Source of the DNA: Nostoc linckia NIES-25
GTDB lineage: Bacteria > Cyanobacteriota > Cyanobacteriia > Cyanobacteriales > Nostocaceae
Length of the DNA stretch: 64,000 nucleotides
Direction of reading: 5' to 3'
Assembly (NCBI RefSeq): GCF_002368035.1
Contig: NZ_AP018223.1
Coordinates: 691,016 to 755,015 of the forward strand
Shown here piece by piece: positions 8,094 to 15,129 of the stretch (the first letter of the stretch is position 1; the number at the start of each line of letters is the position of its first letter). Both the position numbers and the translations under genes were made by a program. A model generated the notes under the pieces. That model was not told where the DNA came from. It saw only the letters and a list, made by a program, of their open reading frames with translations, and searched no databases.

Positions 8094-10199
8094 ATGCTGA
8101 GTTCTCCTGATTTGAGCCTTTCTCGAACCTTGCCCGTTGTTGTATTCAATCGGCTTGGGGAATTGTTAGAGCAGATGGCTCAAACGCTGGGAAGTCCGGT
8201 GGTAATGACAGAAGCTATGTTGGCGTCGATTCGCCTACCTGTGGAGTGGGAAAGCCAAAGGTTTACAGTAGTACTTTCTGAGCAGTTTAATGTGCTGTTG
8301 CTGGGGAATTTCGAGGGAGATGAGGGAGAACAACTACCTGCCGATCGCTCTTGTACAGACGCGATTAATCCTGTCTCTTGTACAGACGCGATTAATCGCG
8401 TCTCTACTACATTGACATTTAATATCGAGGCGATCGCCTCTTTTATATTAGAATTGAGGAATTTGTTTGAGTGCAATTCTAATACTTATCAAAATCTCGA
8501 AGGCTATCGCCAAGTTATTAAGCCTAACGATCCGACGCTGCAAACTAAATTTACGCTGTTGTTATTAGAATATTTTCTAACTCAGCCAAGCCAAGAAATA
8601 ATACCACCTCCTAGTGCAATTGGACCGGCTGTTTATATTTGTCAGCCAGTAGAAGATGCCCTAAAAAAACAAGTTTCCCAAGAACAGTTGTTAAATCAAG
8701 TAACAACGCAGATCCGCAAAAGCCTTGATTTGCCAGTAATTATGGCAACAGCAATTACACAGGTGCGCGAGTTTCTGGAATTAGACAGATTAGTAATTTA
8801 TAAATTTCAGGGTTCCAAAGTCAAGACTCAACAATACCAGTTTGATAACGCTGATTTCAATGGTACGGCAGTGGCTAAAACAGAGGGAATTTTAGCTAGT
8901 GGTATCAAACCGGAAATCTCAATTGCAGAAAGTCAAGACTTGGATTTTTCTGGCGATCGCAATAACCGCAGACTCCCGATGTCTGTGCCAGCTAATAGCC
9001 AATTACCGGAAGAACATCAAAAATATCGGGGTTATGTTGTCTATGAAGCCCGTGGTAAAGATAGTATTACATCGGTATTGAATTACAGAGAAAAAAATTG
9101 CTTTTTTCCAACGTCTCAATGTTGGGAGAAGTATCGCCAAGGCTTTACTTTAGCTGTGGATGATGTCGAAAAAACTTATGCTTTAGAAGAGTGTTTGTTA
9201 AATTTTTTAAGGGAATGTAAAGTCCGGGCAAAGTTGGCTGCACCGATTATCTTTGAGGAAAAACTTTGGGGATTGCTAATTGCTCATCAGTGCGATAATC
9301 CACGTCAATGGGCTGATAGTGAAAAAAATTTGCTCACTTCCATCGCCGAACAATTAGCGATCGCTATTCACCAAGCTGAGTTAATGCAAACCCTCACCCA
9401 AGAAAAACAAACGCTGGAAGAACGAGTTATTGAACGTACAAGGGCGTTACGCGACGCCTTGTTAGCCGCCGAAGCTGCTAGCCGCCTGAGAAATGAATTT
9501 CTCGCTACCATCAGTCATGAATTACTCACGCCTTTAACTTATGTGATTGGTATGTCTTCGACGTTGTTACGCTGGCCTTTGGGTGAATTAAGTCAACGAC
9601 AACGGGATTATCTACAAACAATCCACGATAGTGGAGAGCATTTATTAGAAATGATTAATGACATCCTCGATTTATCACAAATCGAGGCTGGTAAGACAGC
9701 TTTAAGCATTTCCGAGTTTTCTTTGGTGAATGTTGCCCAAAAAGCTGTAGAATCACTCCGACAAAAAGCAACAAGCCAACAAGTAAATCTTAAACTTGAT
9801 TTGCAAATCGACCAAAGGCGCGATCGCTTTACTGCTGACTCCGAACGAGTAGAACAAATTCTCTGGAATCTGTTAACTAATGCGATTAAATTCACTCCCG
9901 AAAATGGCAATGTTACTCTACGTCTTTGGGTAGAAGACGATACTGCTATTTTTCAAGTTGAAGACACCGGAATTGGCATTCCTGAAGAAAAATTACCATT
10001 ACTATTTGAGAAATTTCAGCAACTCGATACGCCCTATCGCCGCCGCTATGAAGGTACTGGGCTGGGACTAGCTTTAACTAAACAACTTGTAGAACTCCAT
10101 CGCGGTCGAATCGAAGTAGAATCAACGGTGAGTGTTGGCTCAATTTTTACTGTATGGATACCAACTCAGACAGTGAAAGTACACAGTAGTGAGTGCTGA
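8094..10199 (+). CDS. GAF-domain sensor histidine kinase
   Basis: Soluble sensor kinase of about 701 aa with no membrane segment visible. The N-terminal region (1-170) is unassigned. A GAF domain of phytochrome/cyanobacteriochrome character follows (about 190-440), with LAAPIIFEEKLWGLLIAHQC near its end. Then comes a coiled linker, a HisKA domain with H475 in TISHELLTPL, and an HATPase with NLLTNAIKF, DTGIGIP and GTGLGLAL. It has no receiver or output domain, so a partner regulator is elsewhere. C367 sits where cyanobacteriochromes attach their bilin, but the next residue is Leu, not the usual His. A dispersed palindromic repeat is read in frame at about residues 86-104 (SCTDAINPVSCTDAINRVS). 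The ATG at 8094 is preferred to the TTG two codons earlier. Confidence 0.85.
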   Translation: MLSSPDLSLSRTLPVVVFNRLGELLEQMAQTLGSPVVMTEAMLASIRLPVEWESQRFTVVLSEQFNVLLLGNFEGDEGEQLPADRSCTDAINPVSCTDAINRVSTTLTFNIEAIASFILELRNLFECNSNTYQNLEGYRQVIKPNDPTLQTKFTLLLLEYFLTQPSQEIIPPPSAIGPAVYICQPVEDALKKQVSQEQLLNQVTTQIRKSLDLPVIMATAITQVREFLELDRLVIYKFQGSKVKTQQYQFDNADFNGTAVAKTEGILASGIKPEISIAESQDLDFSGDRNNRRLPMSVPANSQLPEEHQKYRGYVVYEARGKDSITSVLNYREKNCFFPTSQCWEKYRQGFTLAVDDVEKTYALEECLLNFLRECKVRAKLAAPIIFEEKLWGLLIAHQCDNPRQWADSEKNLLTSIAEQLAIAIHQAELMQTLTQEKQTLEERVIERTRALRDALLAAEAASRLRNEFLATISHELLTPLTYVIGMSSTLLRWPLGELSQRQRDYLQTIHDSGEHLLEMINDILDLSQIEAGKTALSISEFSLVNVAQKAVESLRQKATSQQVNLKLDLQIDQRRDRFTADSERVEQILWNLLTNAIKFTPENGNVTLRLWVEDDTAIFQVEDTGIGIPEEKLPLLFEKFQQLDTPYRRRYEGTGLGLALTKQLVELHRGRIEVESTVSVGSIFTVWIPTQTVKVHSSEC
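8349..8404. repeat. Dispersed palindromic repeat read in frame in kinase
   Basis: Two tandem copies (about 8349 and 8375) of a unit containing TTGTACAGACGCGATTAATC, the second continuing CGCGTC. The same unit occurs twice in the rsmB-invertase intergenic region (29467-29534). The reading frame passes through both copies. Confidence 0.85.
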
Positions 10200-10275
10200 G
10201 TTAGGAGTGAGGAGTGAGGAGTGAGGAGTGAGGAGTTAGGAGTTAGGAGTTAGGAGTGAGGAGTTAGAAGTTAAC
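10200..10275. repeat. STRR array after sensor kinase
   Basis: Tandem 7-bp GAGTGAG/GAGTTAG units, about ten in a row, directly after the kinase stop codon. Confidence 0.8.
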
Positions 10276-10330
10276 AATTGTTCTTCCTTGTCTCCCTTGT
10301 CTCCCTATGCCCCATACCCCATGCCCAATA

Positions 10331-11161
10331 TTATTTTGATGCTAAATTTGTTAGCATTTTTTCAAACACTTTCAAGACATATTCTTTACCATTGTCTCTG
10401 GTAAAAATTGTATAATTAGGATGAGAATTGATTTCAATTAACCAATATTGATTATCTCTATCTAATACGATATCTAAACCACAATAATCAAGGTCTAATT
10501 CTTCAAAAATTGGTCTGACAAAATTATCAATTTCTGACAATATTTGTGGATCGCTGATATATTTGGCTTTAGCGCCATCCCAGTGAAGAGGACTTAAGTT
10601 ACCTATAAAATTCGCGTTACTTATATCTTTTTCATAGAGTAAAACCAACTCTTTATTTAAGAAAACTGCTCTATATTCTGATTTGATGTGAATTACTTCT
10701 TGAGCAAGAGCTACATAATCATATTTGTGATTGATATCAAAAATCTGTTTTATAGCATTTTCAATTTCATCTTGATTCTTGCATAAAAAGACGTTGTGTC
10801 CGCTGGAACCAGAATTTCTTTTGACAATCACAGGTGTTTTAAAGTTATCTTGAATTTCTAATATAATATCTTCAATAGTTGGAAATTTTAAGTACATTTT
10901 ATATTGAAGATCGCAGTAAGGCGAAAGAAAACCGATTGTTCGAGGAAGTTTAATTTTTTTATTTAAAATATGATAAGTATATTCCTTATCTTTCAAAATC
11001 TTTGCTACTGCTTGATTAATTAACGGAGTGCTATAATTACAAAAATAATGGTGTTTATTATTAAATTTCACTTTAATTAAATTTTCAGTAGGATGAATAA
11101 TTTCATAGCTGATATTTAAGTTTTCACAAGCTTGGAGCAGTAGCGAAACGTTGTCTAACAT
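10331..11161 (-). CDS. ATP-grasp (RimK/D-Ala ligase-like) protein
   Basis: Probable ATP-dependent carboxylate-amine or -thiol ligase, 276 aa. The ATP-grasp core is visible: PVIVKRNSGSSGHNVFLC (nucleotide-binding lysine and Gly-rich loop, about 119-136), an acidic stretch near YDYVALAQEV, the central strand EYRAVFLNKELVLLYEK, and the metal-binding end YCGLDIVLDRDNQYWLIEINSHP. The last block carries the Asp/Glu/Asn that coordinate Mg in this superfamily. Substrate is unknown. The DNA is AT-rich compared with neighbouring genes (many Ile/Asn/Lys/Tyr codons), which might indicate different ancestry. It stands alone, with STRR DNA on one side and MITE-like elements on the other. Superfamily assignment is good; function is open. 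Confidence 0.75.
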   Translation of the reverse strand: MLDNVSLLLQACENLNISYEIIHPTENLIKVKFNNKHHYFCNYSTPLINQAVAKILKDKEYTYHILNKKIKLPRTIGFLSPYCDLQYKMYLKFPTIEDIILEIQDNFKTPVIVKRNSGSSGHNVFLCKNQDEIENAIKQIFDINHKYDYVALAQEVIHIKSEYRAVFLNKELVLLYEKDISNANFIGNLSPLHWDGAKAKYISDPQILSEIDNFVRPIFEELDLDYCGLDIVLDRDNQYWLIEINSHPNYTIFTRDNGKEYVLKVFEKMLTNLASK

Positions 11162-11368
11162 AAATGCTTGAAGCTCAACTTTTAAATTAGGTGATTATAG
11201 GAATTCGCAAGACAAGCTTTGCTGCAATTGATAAATATCAATTGAGCCTTTTTGTAATTTTTGAAAAAGTCAATCTCTAAAATACACCTATATATTAGAT
11301 AATGCAATAGTTTATCATCATTTTTCTAGTGAATACAAAAATGAGATAAACAAAGATTTGATACTTAC

Positions 11369-11459
11369 AGGACTTACGCACAGGCTATGAAAAATCGAAC
11401 CACAGAGGCGCAGAGATCGCAGAGAAATAGGAGTTTGAGAGATTTTTTGCGTAAGTCCT
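11369..11459. mobile_element. MITE-like element with 12-bp terminal inverted repeats
   Basis: AGGACTTACGCA (11369-11380) and its exact reverse complement (11448-11459) bracket 91 bp with no coding capacity. The interior carries CACAGAGGCGCAGAG followed by CGCAGAGAA (11401-11426), the repeat that also occurs at 21771 and around the GxxExxY gene. The parent transposase is not in the window. Confidence 0.65.
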
Positions 11460-11515
11460 AACTTAATTAAATAATTTATTCTTTATTTTATTTTTTCACA
11501 ATTTTATGCTTTTAG

Positions 11516-11588
11516 GGCGTTGCACAAATAAGGTATGGAATTTAGATATTGCAATCTAAAAATCCTGGTTCTCAAAATATGCAACGCC
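11516..11588. mobile_element. Short MITE-like element with 9-bp inverted repeats
   Basis: GGCGTTGCA (11516-11524) and TGCAACGCC (11580-11588) are exact inverted repeats 73 bp apart. The interior holds another small hairpin (TTTAGAT/ATCTAAA). It ends six bases from the 3' end of the minus-strand gene at 11594 and could serve as its terminator. Confidence 0.5.
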
Positions 11589-11593
11589 AATTT

Positions 11594-12526
11594 TTAAGTT
11601 GTTGTTGAACTTGTTGTTTGTCGTTTAAAAATTACCATTTCATTCCCAACTACTGGGTTACGCGCTACCAGGCGATTTTGGGAGTCGATTATTTCTAAAT
11701 GAGTAAAATCAAGTTGTTGAGAACGTTGTAAAATCTCGGCAGCGAGTCGATCCTGTTGAGATTCTGGCAGAGTATACCAATCGTCATTAATTGTAACAGT
11801 GAGATTACTAGTGCGGAAGTTGGCTTGAATTGACTTTATCAGACCAGAGGCGATGCGATCGCTAATTTCCGCTACCTGATTTTCAATAGCCACAATTAAG
11901 GCTTGTTCGGGTGTCAATTCTATAGTTGGCGTTGGTGTTGGCGTTGGTATTGGCGTTGGCGTGGGAATTACTTCTGGTTCCGGTTCTGGTTCTGGTGACG
12001 GCGTAATTTCCTCTGGTGGTTGTTGTGCTTCTGGCGGCGTAACTTCTTCTGGCGGTGGCGTAATTTCTTCTAGTGGCTGTGGTTCTGGTGTGACTGACTC
12101 CGGTGGAGTAGTTATGGTTGGCGTTGGTGTCGGAATTTCTTCAACTGGTGGAAGTGTTGCTACTTCCGTAGGTTTACCAGTAAAAATACTCGTAGTTGTC
12201 CAAACGAGAATTATGGCAATTCCAGTAATAATTCCCGTCAAAGCTGTATCTGATAACTTTGTTGATAAATTTGATGGCAAAAATAAGCGGACTGTCCTTA
12301 ATAGTCCACCCCAGCGCGACTGAAGCTGTTGCAAAAAACCAGGAGTTTCTTCTGCGCCGGGTGGCGGTGCTGTCTCCAGTTTCTCGACTGTTACTTCTAA
12401 AACCCCAATTGTCCCTCGGAGAATTTGGATAATTTTAGCCTTCCAAATTGGCTGAACTCTCTGGTAAGGTTTTTGGGGAGGTTTAGTTACCTGCTCATCG
12501 GTCGGTTTTGGATTGTCTTGTGACAT
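11594..12526 (-). CDS. Proline-rich single-span membrane protein, function unknown
   Basis: 310 aa. The N-terminal about 90 residues are probably cytoplasmic. One transmembrane helix follows (about 95-115, LTGIITGIAIILVWTTTS). Then comes a Pro/Thr/Glu-rich spacer of about 80 residues (PTPTPTP and PPEE repeats) and a C-terminal folded domain of about 100 residues (from TIELTPEQALIVAIENQV) ending in a strand-rich part. The layout suggests an envelope protein with a rigid spacer holding a periplasmic domain. I do not recognise the C-terminal domain with confidence; it looks like a conserved cyanobacterial family. Transcribed divergently from the phosphoesterase at 12663. Confidence 0.6.
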   Translation of the reverse strand: MSQDNPKPTDEQVTKPPQKPYQRVQPIWKAKIIQILRGTIGVLEVTVEKLETAPPPGAEETPGFLQQLQSRWGGLLRTVRLFLPSNLSTKLSDTALTGIITGIAIILVWTTTSIFTGKPTEVATLPPVEEIPTPTPTITTPPESVTPEPQPLEEITPPPEEVTPPEAQQPPEEITPSPEPEPEPEVIPTPTPIPTPTPTPTIELTPEQALIVAIENQVAEISDRIASGLIKSIQANFRTSNLTVTINDDWYTLPESQQDRLAAEILQRSQQLDFTHLEIIDSQNRLVARNPVVGNEMVIFKRQTTSSTTT

Positions 12527-12662
12527 GGAACTTTCACCAAAAGCAGCGAATCAAAGACAAACAACGTACATTATTACTGGTGCTGCCTCTTTTGCCTTAA
12601 TGTATCACTTCAAAAGCACATTACTTCTCTGGAAACTAACTATTTATTAAATTTGGTGAGTT

Positions 12663-13583
12663 ATGAACCTGAAACGCCGTCAATTTTTATTTTTAAGTAG
12701 CCTGGGTGCTATCAGTACCGGATTTTTGGGCTGGATGTTAAGTCAAAAAAATTATCAAAATGCTGAGATTAGCGATTCCACAACAGCCATAGCCGCCAAC
12801 CCACCGAAAAAAGACTTGTTATTACGTTTTGTGTCTGTTGCAGATACAGGAACCGGAGCTAAAGGACAGTATGCGGTGGCTGGGGCAATGAATTTTTATC
12901 ACAAAGAAAATCCTTATGATTTAGTCGTTTTAGCTGGAGATAACATTTACAATAACGGCGAAATTGAGAAAATTGGTGCAGTTTTTGAACGTCCCTATCA
13001 AGCTTTGCTCAAGCAGGGCGTAAAATTTCAAGCTTGTTTAGGCAATCACGATATTCGTACTGGAAATGGCGAAGCACAAGTGAAATATGTCGGTTTTAAT
13101 ATGAATGGCAGACGATATTATACATTTAGCCGTGGAACTGTACAATTTTTCGCTTTAGATACTAATAGTAATGCTGATTGGAAAAACCAGCTACTTTGGT
13201 TAGAAAAAGAATTAAGTCGCAGTAATGCTGCTTGGAAAGTTGTATTTGGTCATCATCCAATTTATGCATCTGGTGTATATGGAATTAATCCAGAGTTTAT
13301 TAAAATTTTTACTCCGCTGTTTCAAAAATACGGCGTTCAAGTTTATATCAATGGCCACGAACATCATTATGAACGCACTCGTGCAATTAATGGCACAACT
13401 TATTTAATTACTGGTGGTGGTGCGGGTACTCGTCCTGTGGGGCGTTCGGAGTGGACAGAATACTCTGCTGAAAGGTTGAGCTTTGCGGCCTATGAAGTGT
13501 ATCCAGATAGAATAGAAGTAAGTGCGATCGCTACTAATAATAGCGTTTTTGATAAAGGTATTATTCCATTGAAATCTGCTTAG
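12663..13583 (+). CDS. Tat-type metallophosphoesterase (purple acid phosphatase-like)
   Basis: Exported calcineurin-like phosphoesterase of 306 aa. The N-terminus RRQFLFLSSLGAISTGFLGW is a twin-arginine signal, implying export of a folded, metal-loaded enzyme. Metal-ligand motifs appear in the normal order: VADTG, GDNIYNNG, GNHD, GHHP and NGHEHHYE. This pattern fits the acid phosphatase type 5-like group. It may release phosphate from organic esters outside the cytoplasm. The GAF protein gene follows after 7 bp, so the two are probably co-transcribed. No Pho box was identified. Confidence 0.85.
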   Translation: MNLKRRQFLFLSSLGAISTGFLGWMLSQKNYQNAEISDSTTAIAANPPKKDLLLRFVSVADTGTGAKGQYAVAGAMNFYHKENPYDLVVLAGDNIYNNGEIEKIGAVFERPYQALLKQGVKFQACLGNHDIRTGNGEAQVKYVGFNMNGRRYYTFSRGTVQFFALDTNSNADWKNQLLWLEKELSRSNAAWKVVFGHHPIYASGVYGINPEFIKIFTPLFQKYGVQVYINGHEHHYERTRAINGTTYLITGGGAGTRPVGRSEWTEYSAERLSFAAYEVYPDRIEVSAIATNNSVFDKGIIPLKSA

Positions 13584-13590
13584 TTATATC

Positions 13591-14124
13591 ATGAGTCAAC
13601 CAAATATTCCGGCGGCAATTGACAATATTATAAAATCATCTCCAACACCGGATGTTCTATTTTCTAAATTATTACCAGCTGTGGTTGAGTTTTTGCAGTG
13701 CGATCGATGTTTTCTCTATCTGCACAATGCCCAGTTAAATCTTGGTAAAGTTGCCTTTTGTTGGGTTCGCACGCCAGACATACCGACGATTTACAGTGAA
13801 AATTGGGAACCGCAACCTCTATCTTTTTCAGATGAAGATCCGATGTTTGCTGCTGCACTGCGTGGCAAACCTTCAATTTTTGTAGAAGATGTGGAAACGG
13901 CTGATTCTCAAGTTTTAAATCGCAAATTTGAACAGGAAAATTTTGGCCATCGCGCCCTAATTCATGCCCACATTCAACAGGATGGGCAACTCTGGGGTGT
14001 TTTACAACCATGTATTTTTGGCCATCCCAGAATTTGGACTGAATATGAACGGGTAGCGATTAATAAGATTGTGGAAAAAATCACACCTTTGACGGTTGAT
14101 TATGTCAAGTCTGCTTCTGATTAG
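13591..14124 (+). CDS. Stand-alone GAF domain protein
   Basis: 177 aa, essentially one GAF domain (core about 15-165), with FLQCDRCFLYL near the start and LIHAHIQQDGQLWGVLQPC near the end as in cyanobacterial GAFs. There is no output domain. The Cys residues are not in the usual bilin-binding arrangement, so ligand and role are unknown. It lies 7 bp behind the phosphoesterase gene on the same strand. Confidence 0.75.
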   Translation: MSQPNIPAAIDNIIKSSPTPDVLFSKLLPAVVEFLQCDRCFLYLHNAQLNLGKVAFCWVRTPDIPTIYSENWEPQPLSFSDEDPMFAAALRGKPSIFVEDVETADSQVLNRKFEQENFGHRALIHAHIQQDGQLWGVLQPCIFGHPRIWTEYERVAINKIVEKITPLTVDYVKSASD

Positions 14125-14160
14125 CTGTTTTTTACTAATTTACTAGCTGTATTAAATTAA

Positions 14161-14310
14161 GTTCAGCAATTGTTTAGATTCATTGATGAGGTAAATCTTG
14201 ATGGTGCTAGGCAATTATCTCAGGAAATTGCTGACATTATTGGACAAGATGAACCAGAATTAGTAAAAGCAAGTGTATCTATTCGGCGCAAAGAGATTTT
14301 TAAGCGGTGA
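14161..14310 (+). other. Short open frame, possible gene remnant
   Basis: An open stretch of 49 codons encoding a charged, helical-looking peptide (LFRFIDEVNLDGARQLSQE and DEPELVKASVSIRRKEIF). Only a TTG (14170) could start it. The protein-like composition suggests the tail of a decayed gene or a small real protein; no family recognised. Confidence 0.3.
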
Positions 14311-14315
14311 AATAT

Positions 14316-14432
14316 ATGAAAAAAACTCAAGAGCCAGAAAGCTTTATTGATTGGAAAAACCAAGCTAATGAGGATTGGCAACCAAGTTGGGACAACTTCC
14401 TTAATTCTCGCCAAAAATTACATGATTCTTGA
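14316..14432 (+). CDS. Possible 38-aa small protein overlapping next gene
   Basis: ATG at 14316, five bases after the previous stop, encodes 38 residues rich in Trp, Asn, Glu and Lys (FIDWKNQANEDWQPSWDNFL). Its stop overlaps the start of the monooxygenase-like gene by 11 bases, suggesting translational coupling. It has no recognised homologue. Confidence 0.35.
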   Translation: MKKTQEPESFIDWKNQANEDWQPSWDNFLNSRQKLHDS

Positions 14433-14715
14433 AGCTGCGATACTGAATGTTAAACCAGGTTGGGAATCTGATTTTGAAAGTAATTTCAAAAAAGCTTCCA
14501 AAATTATTTCGTCGATGAATGGATATTTATCCCATGAATTGCACAAATGTATAGAAGTAGAAGGACAATATTTATTACTTGTTAAATGGGAAAGCTTAGA
14601 ATCTCATACTGTAGGATTTCGAGGTTCTGTTGAGTATCAAGAGTGGAAAAAACTTCTACATCATTTTTACGATCCATTTCCCACAGTTGAACATTTTCAA
14701 AAAGTTGAAATTTAG
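14422..14715 (+). CDS. Antibiotic biosynthesis monooxygenase-type small protein
   Basis: 97 aa, a dimeric alpha/beta barrel (ABM fold) candidate. It shows the family pattern: a first strand ILEAAILNVKPGWESDFE, a helix ending SSMNGYLSHEL, a strand GQYLLLVKWESLESHTVGFRG and a final YDPFPTVEHF. Such proteins range from quinol monooxygenases to non-catalytic dimers, so the activity cannot be named. The ATG at 14422 gives the family length; earlier in-frame starts would add residues overlapping the upstream small ORF. Confidence 0.7.
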   Translation: MILEAAILNVKPGWESDFESNFKKASKIISSMNGYLSHELHKCIEVEGQYLLLVKWESLESHTVGFRGSVEYQEWKKLLHHFYDPFPTVEHFQKVEI

Positions 14716-14757
14716 ATACTAATTACTAATACCGTTTCTTTGTGAAGCTGCATATAT

Positions 14758-14962
14758 TTACCCCCCGGCTACGCCGTCCCCCCTTGCCAAGGCTTTCTGG
14801 GGCAGGTTTTTTTGATTAGACAAATTTTTGGGATTTTAAAACCAAAATCATTGTCTGAGAACTTAAAACTACGTTCAATAATTGAGAACATTCTCAACTA
14901 TTTATCGAAAGCCTAAAAACCTGCCCTTGAAAGCCTTGCCAAGGGGGGACTACAGGGAGGTA
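14758..14962. repeat. Long imperfect inverted repeat
   Basis: Left arm CCCCCCTTGCCAAGGCTTT then GGGGCAGGTTTTT (about 14778-14810) is mirrored by AAACCTGCCC then AAAGCCTTGCCAAGGGGGG (about 14918-14948). The 100-bp AT-rich centre is non-coding. The design is that of a MITE or a large foldback repeat. Confidence 0.55.
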
Positions 14963-14963
14963 T

Positions 14964-15085
14964 TAGACCTCTTGCATAAATCGAAAATAAGAACCCCACC
15001 CCGCCAAAGCTATGCTTTGTCTCCCCTCCCCTTAGCAAGGGGAGGGGTTGGGGGTGGGGTGTTAGGGACTTTTGCAAGAGGTCTA
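14964..15085. mobile_element. MITE-like element, TIR TAGACCTCTTGC (copy 1)
   Basis: Perfect 12-bp terminal inverted repeats (14964-14975 and 15074-15085) enclose 122 bp. The interior is a C/G-rich foldback (CCTCCCC, TTAGCAAGGGGAGGGG). A second element with the same ends but a different interior lies at 24078-24195. Confidence 0.65.
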
Positions 15086-15129
15086 TTGATGATGTGCATC
15101 TTCATACAGAATTGGTATAAGCCCTGTAA

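Noticed and set aside
11961..12323. Gly/Ser/Val-rich + strand frame opposite the proline-rich protein
   Set aside because: Complement of Pro/Thr/Glu repeats; composition is a shadow artefact.
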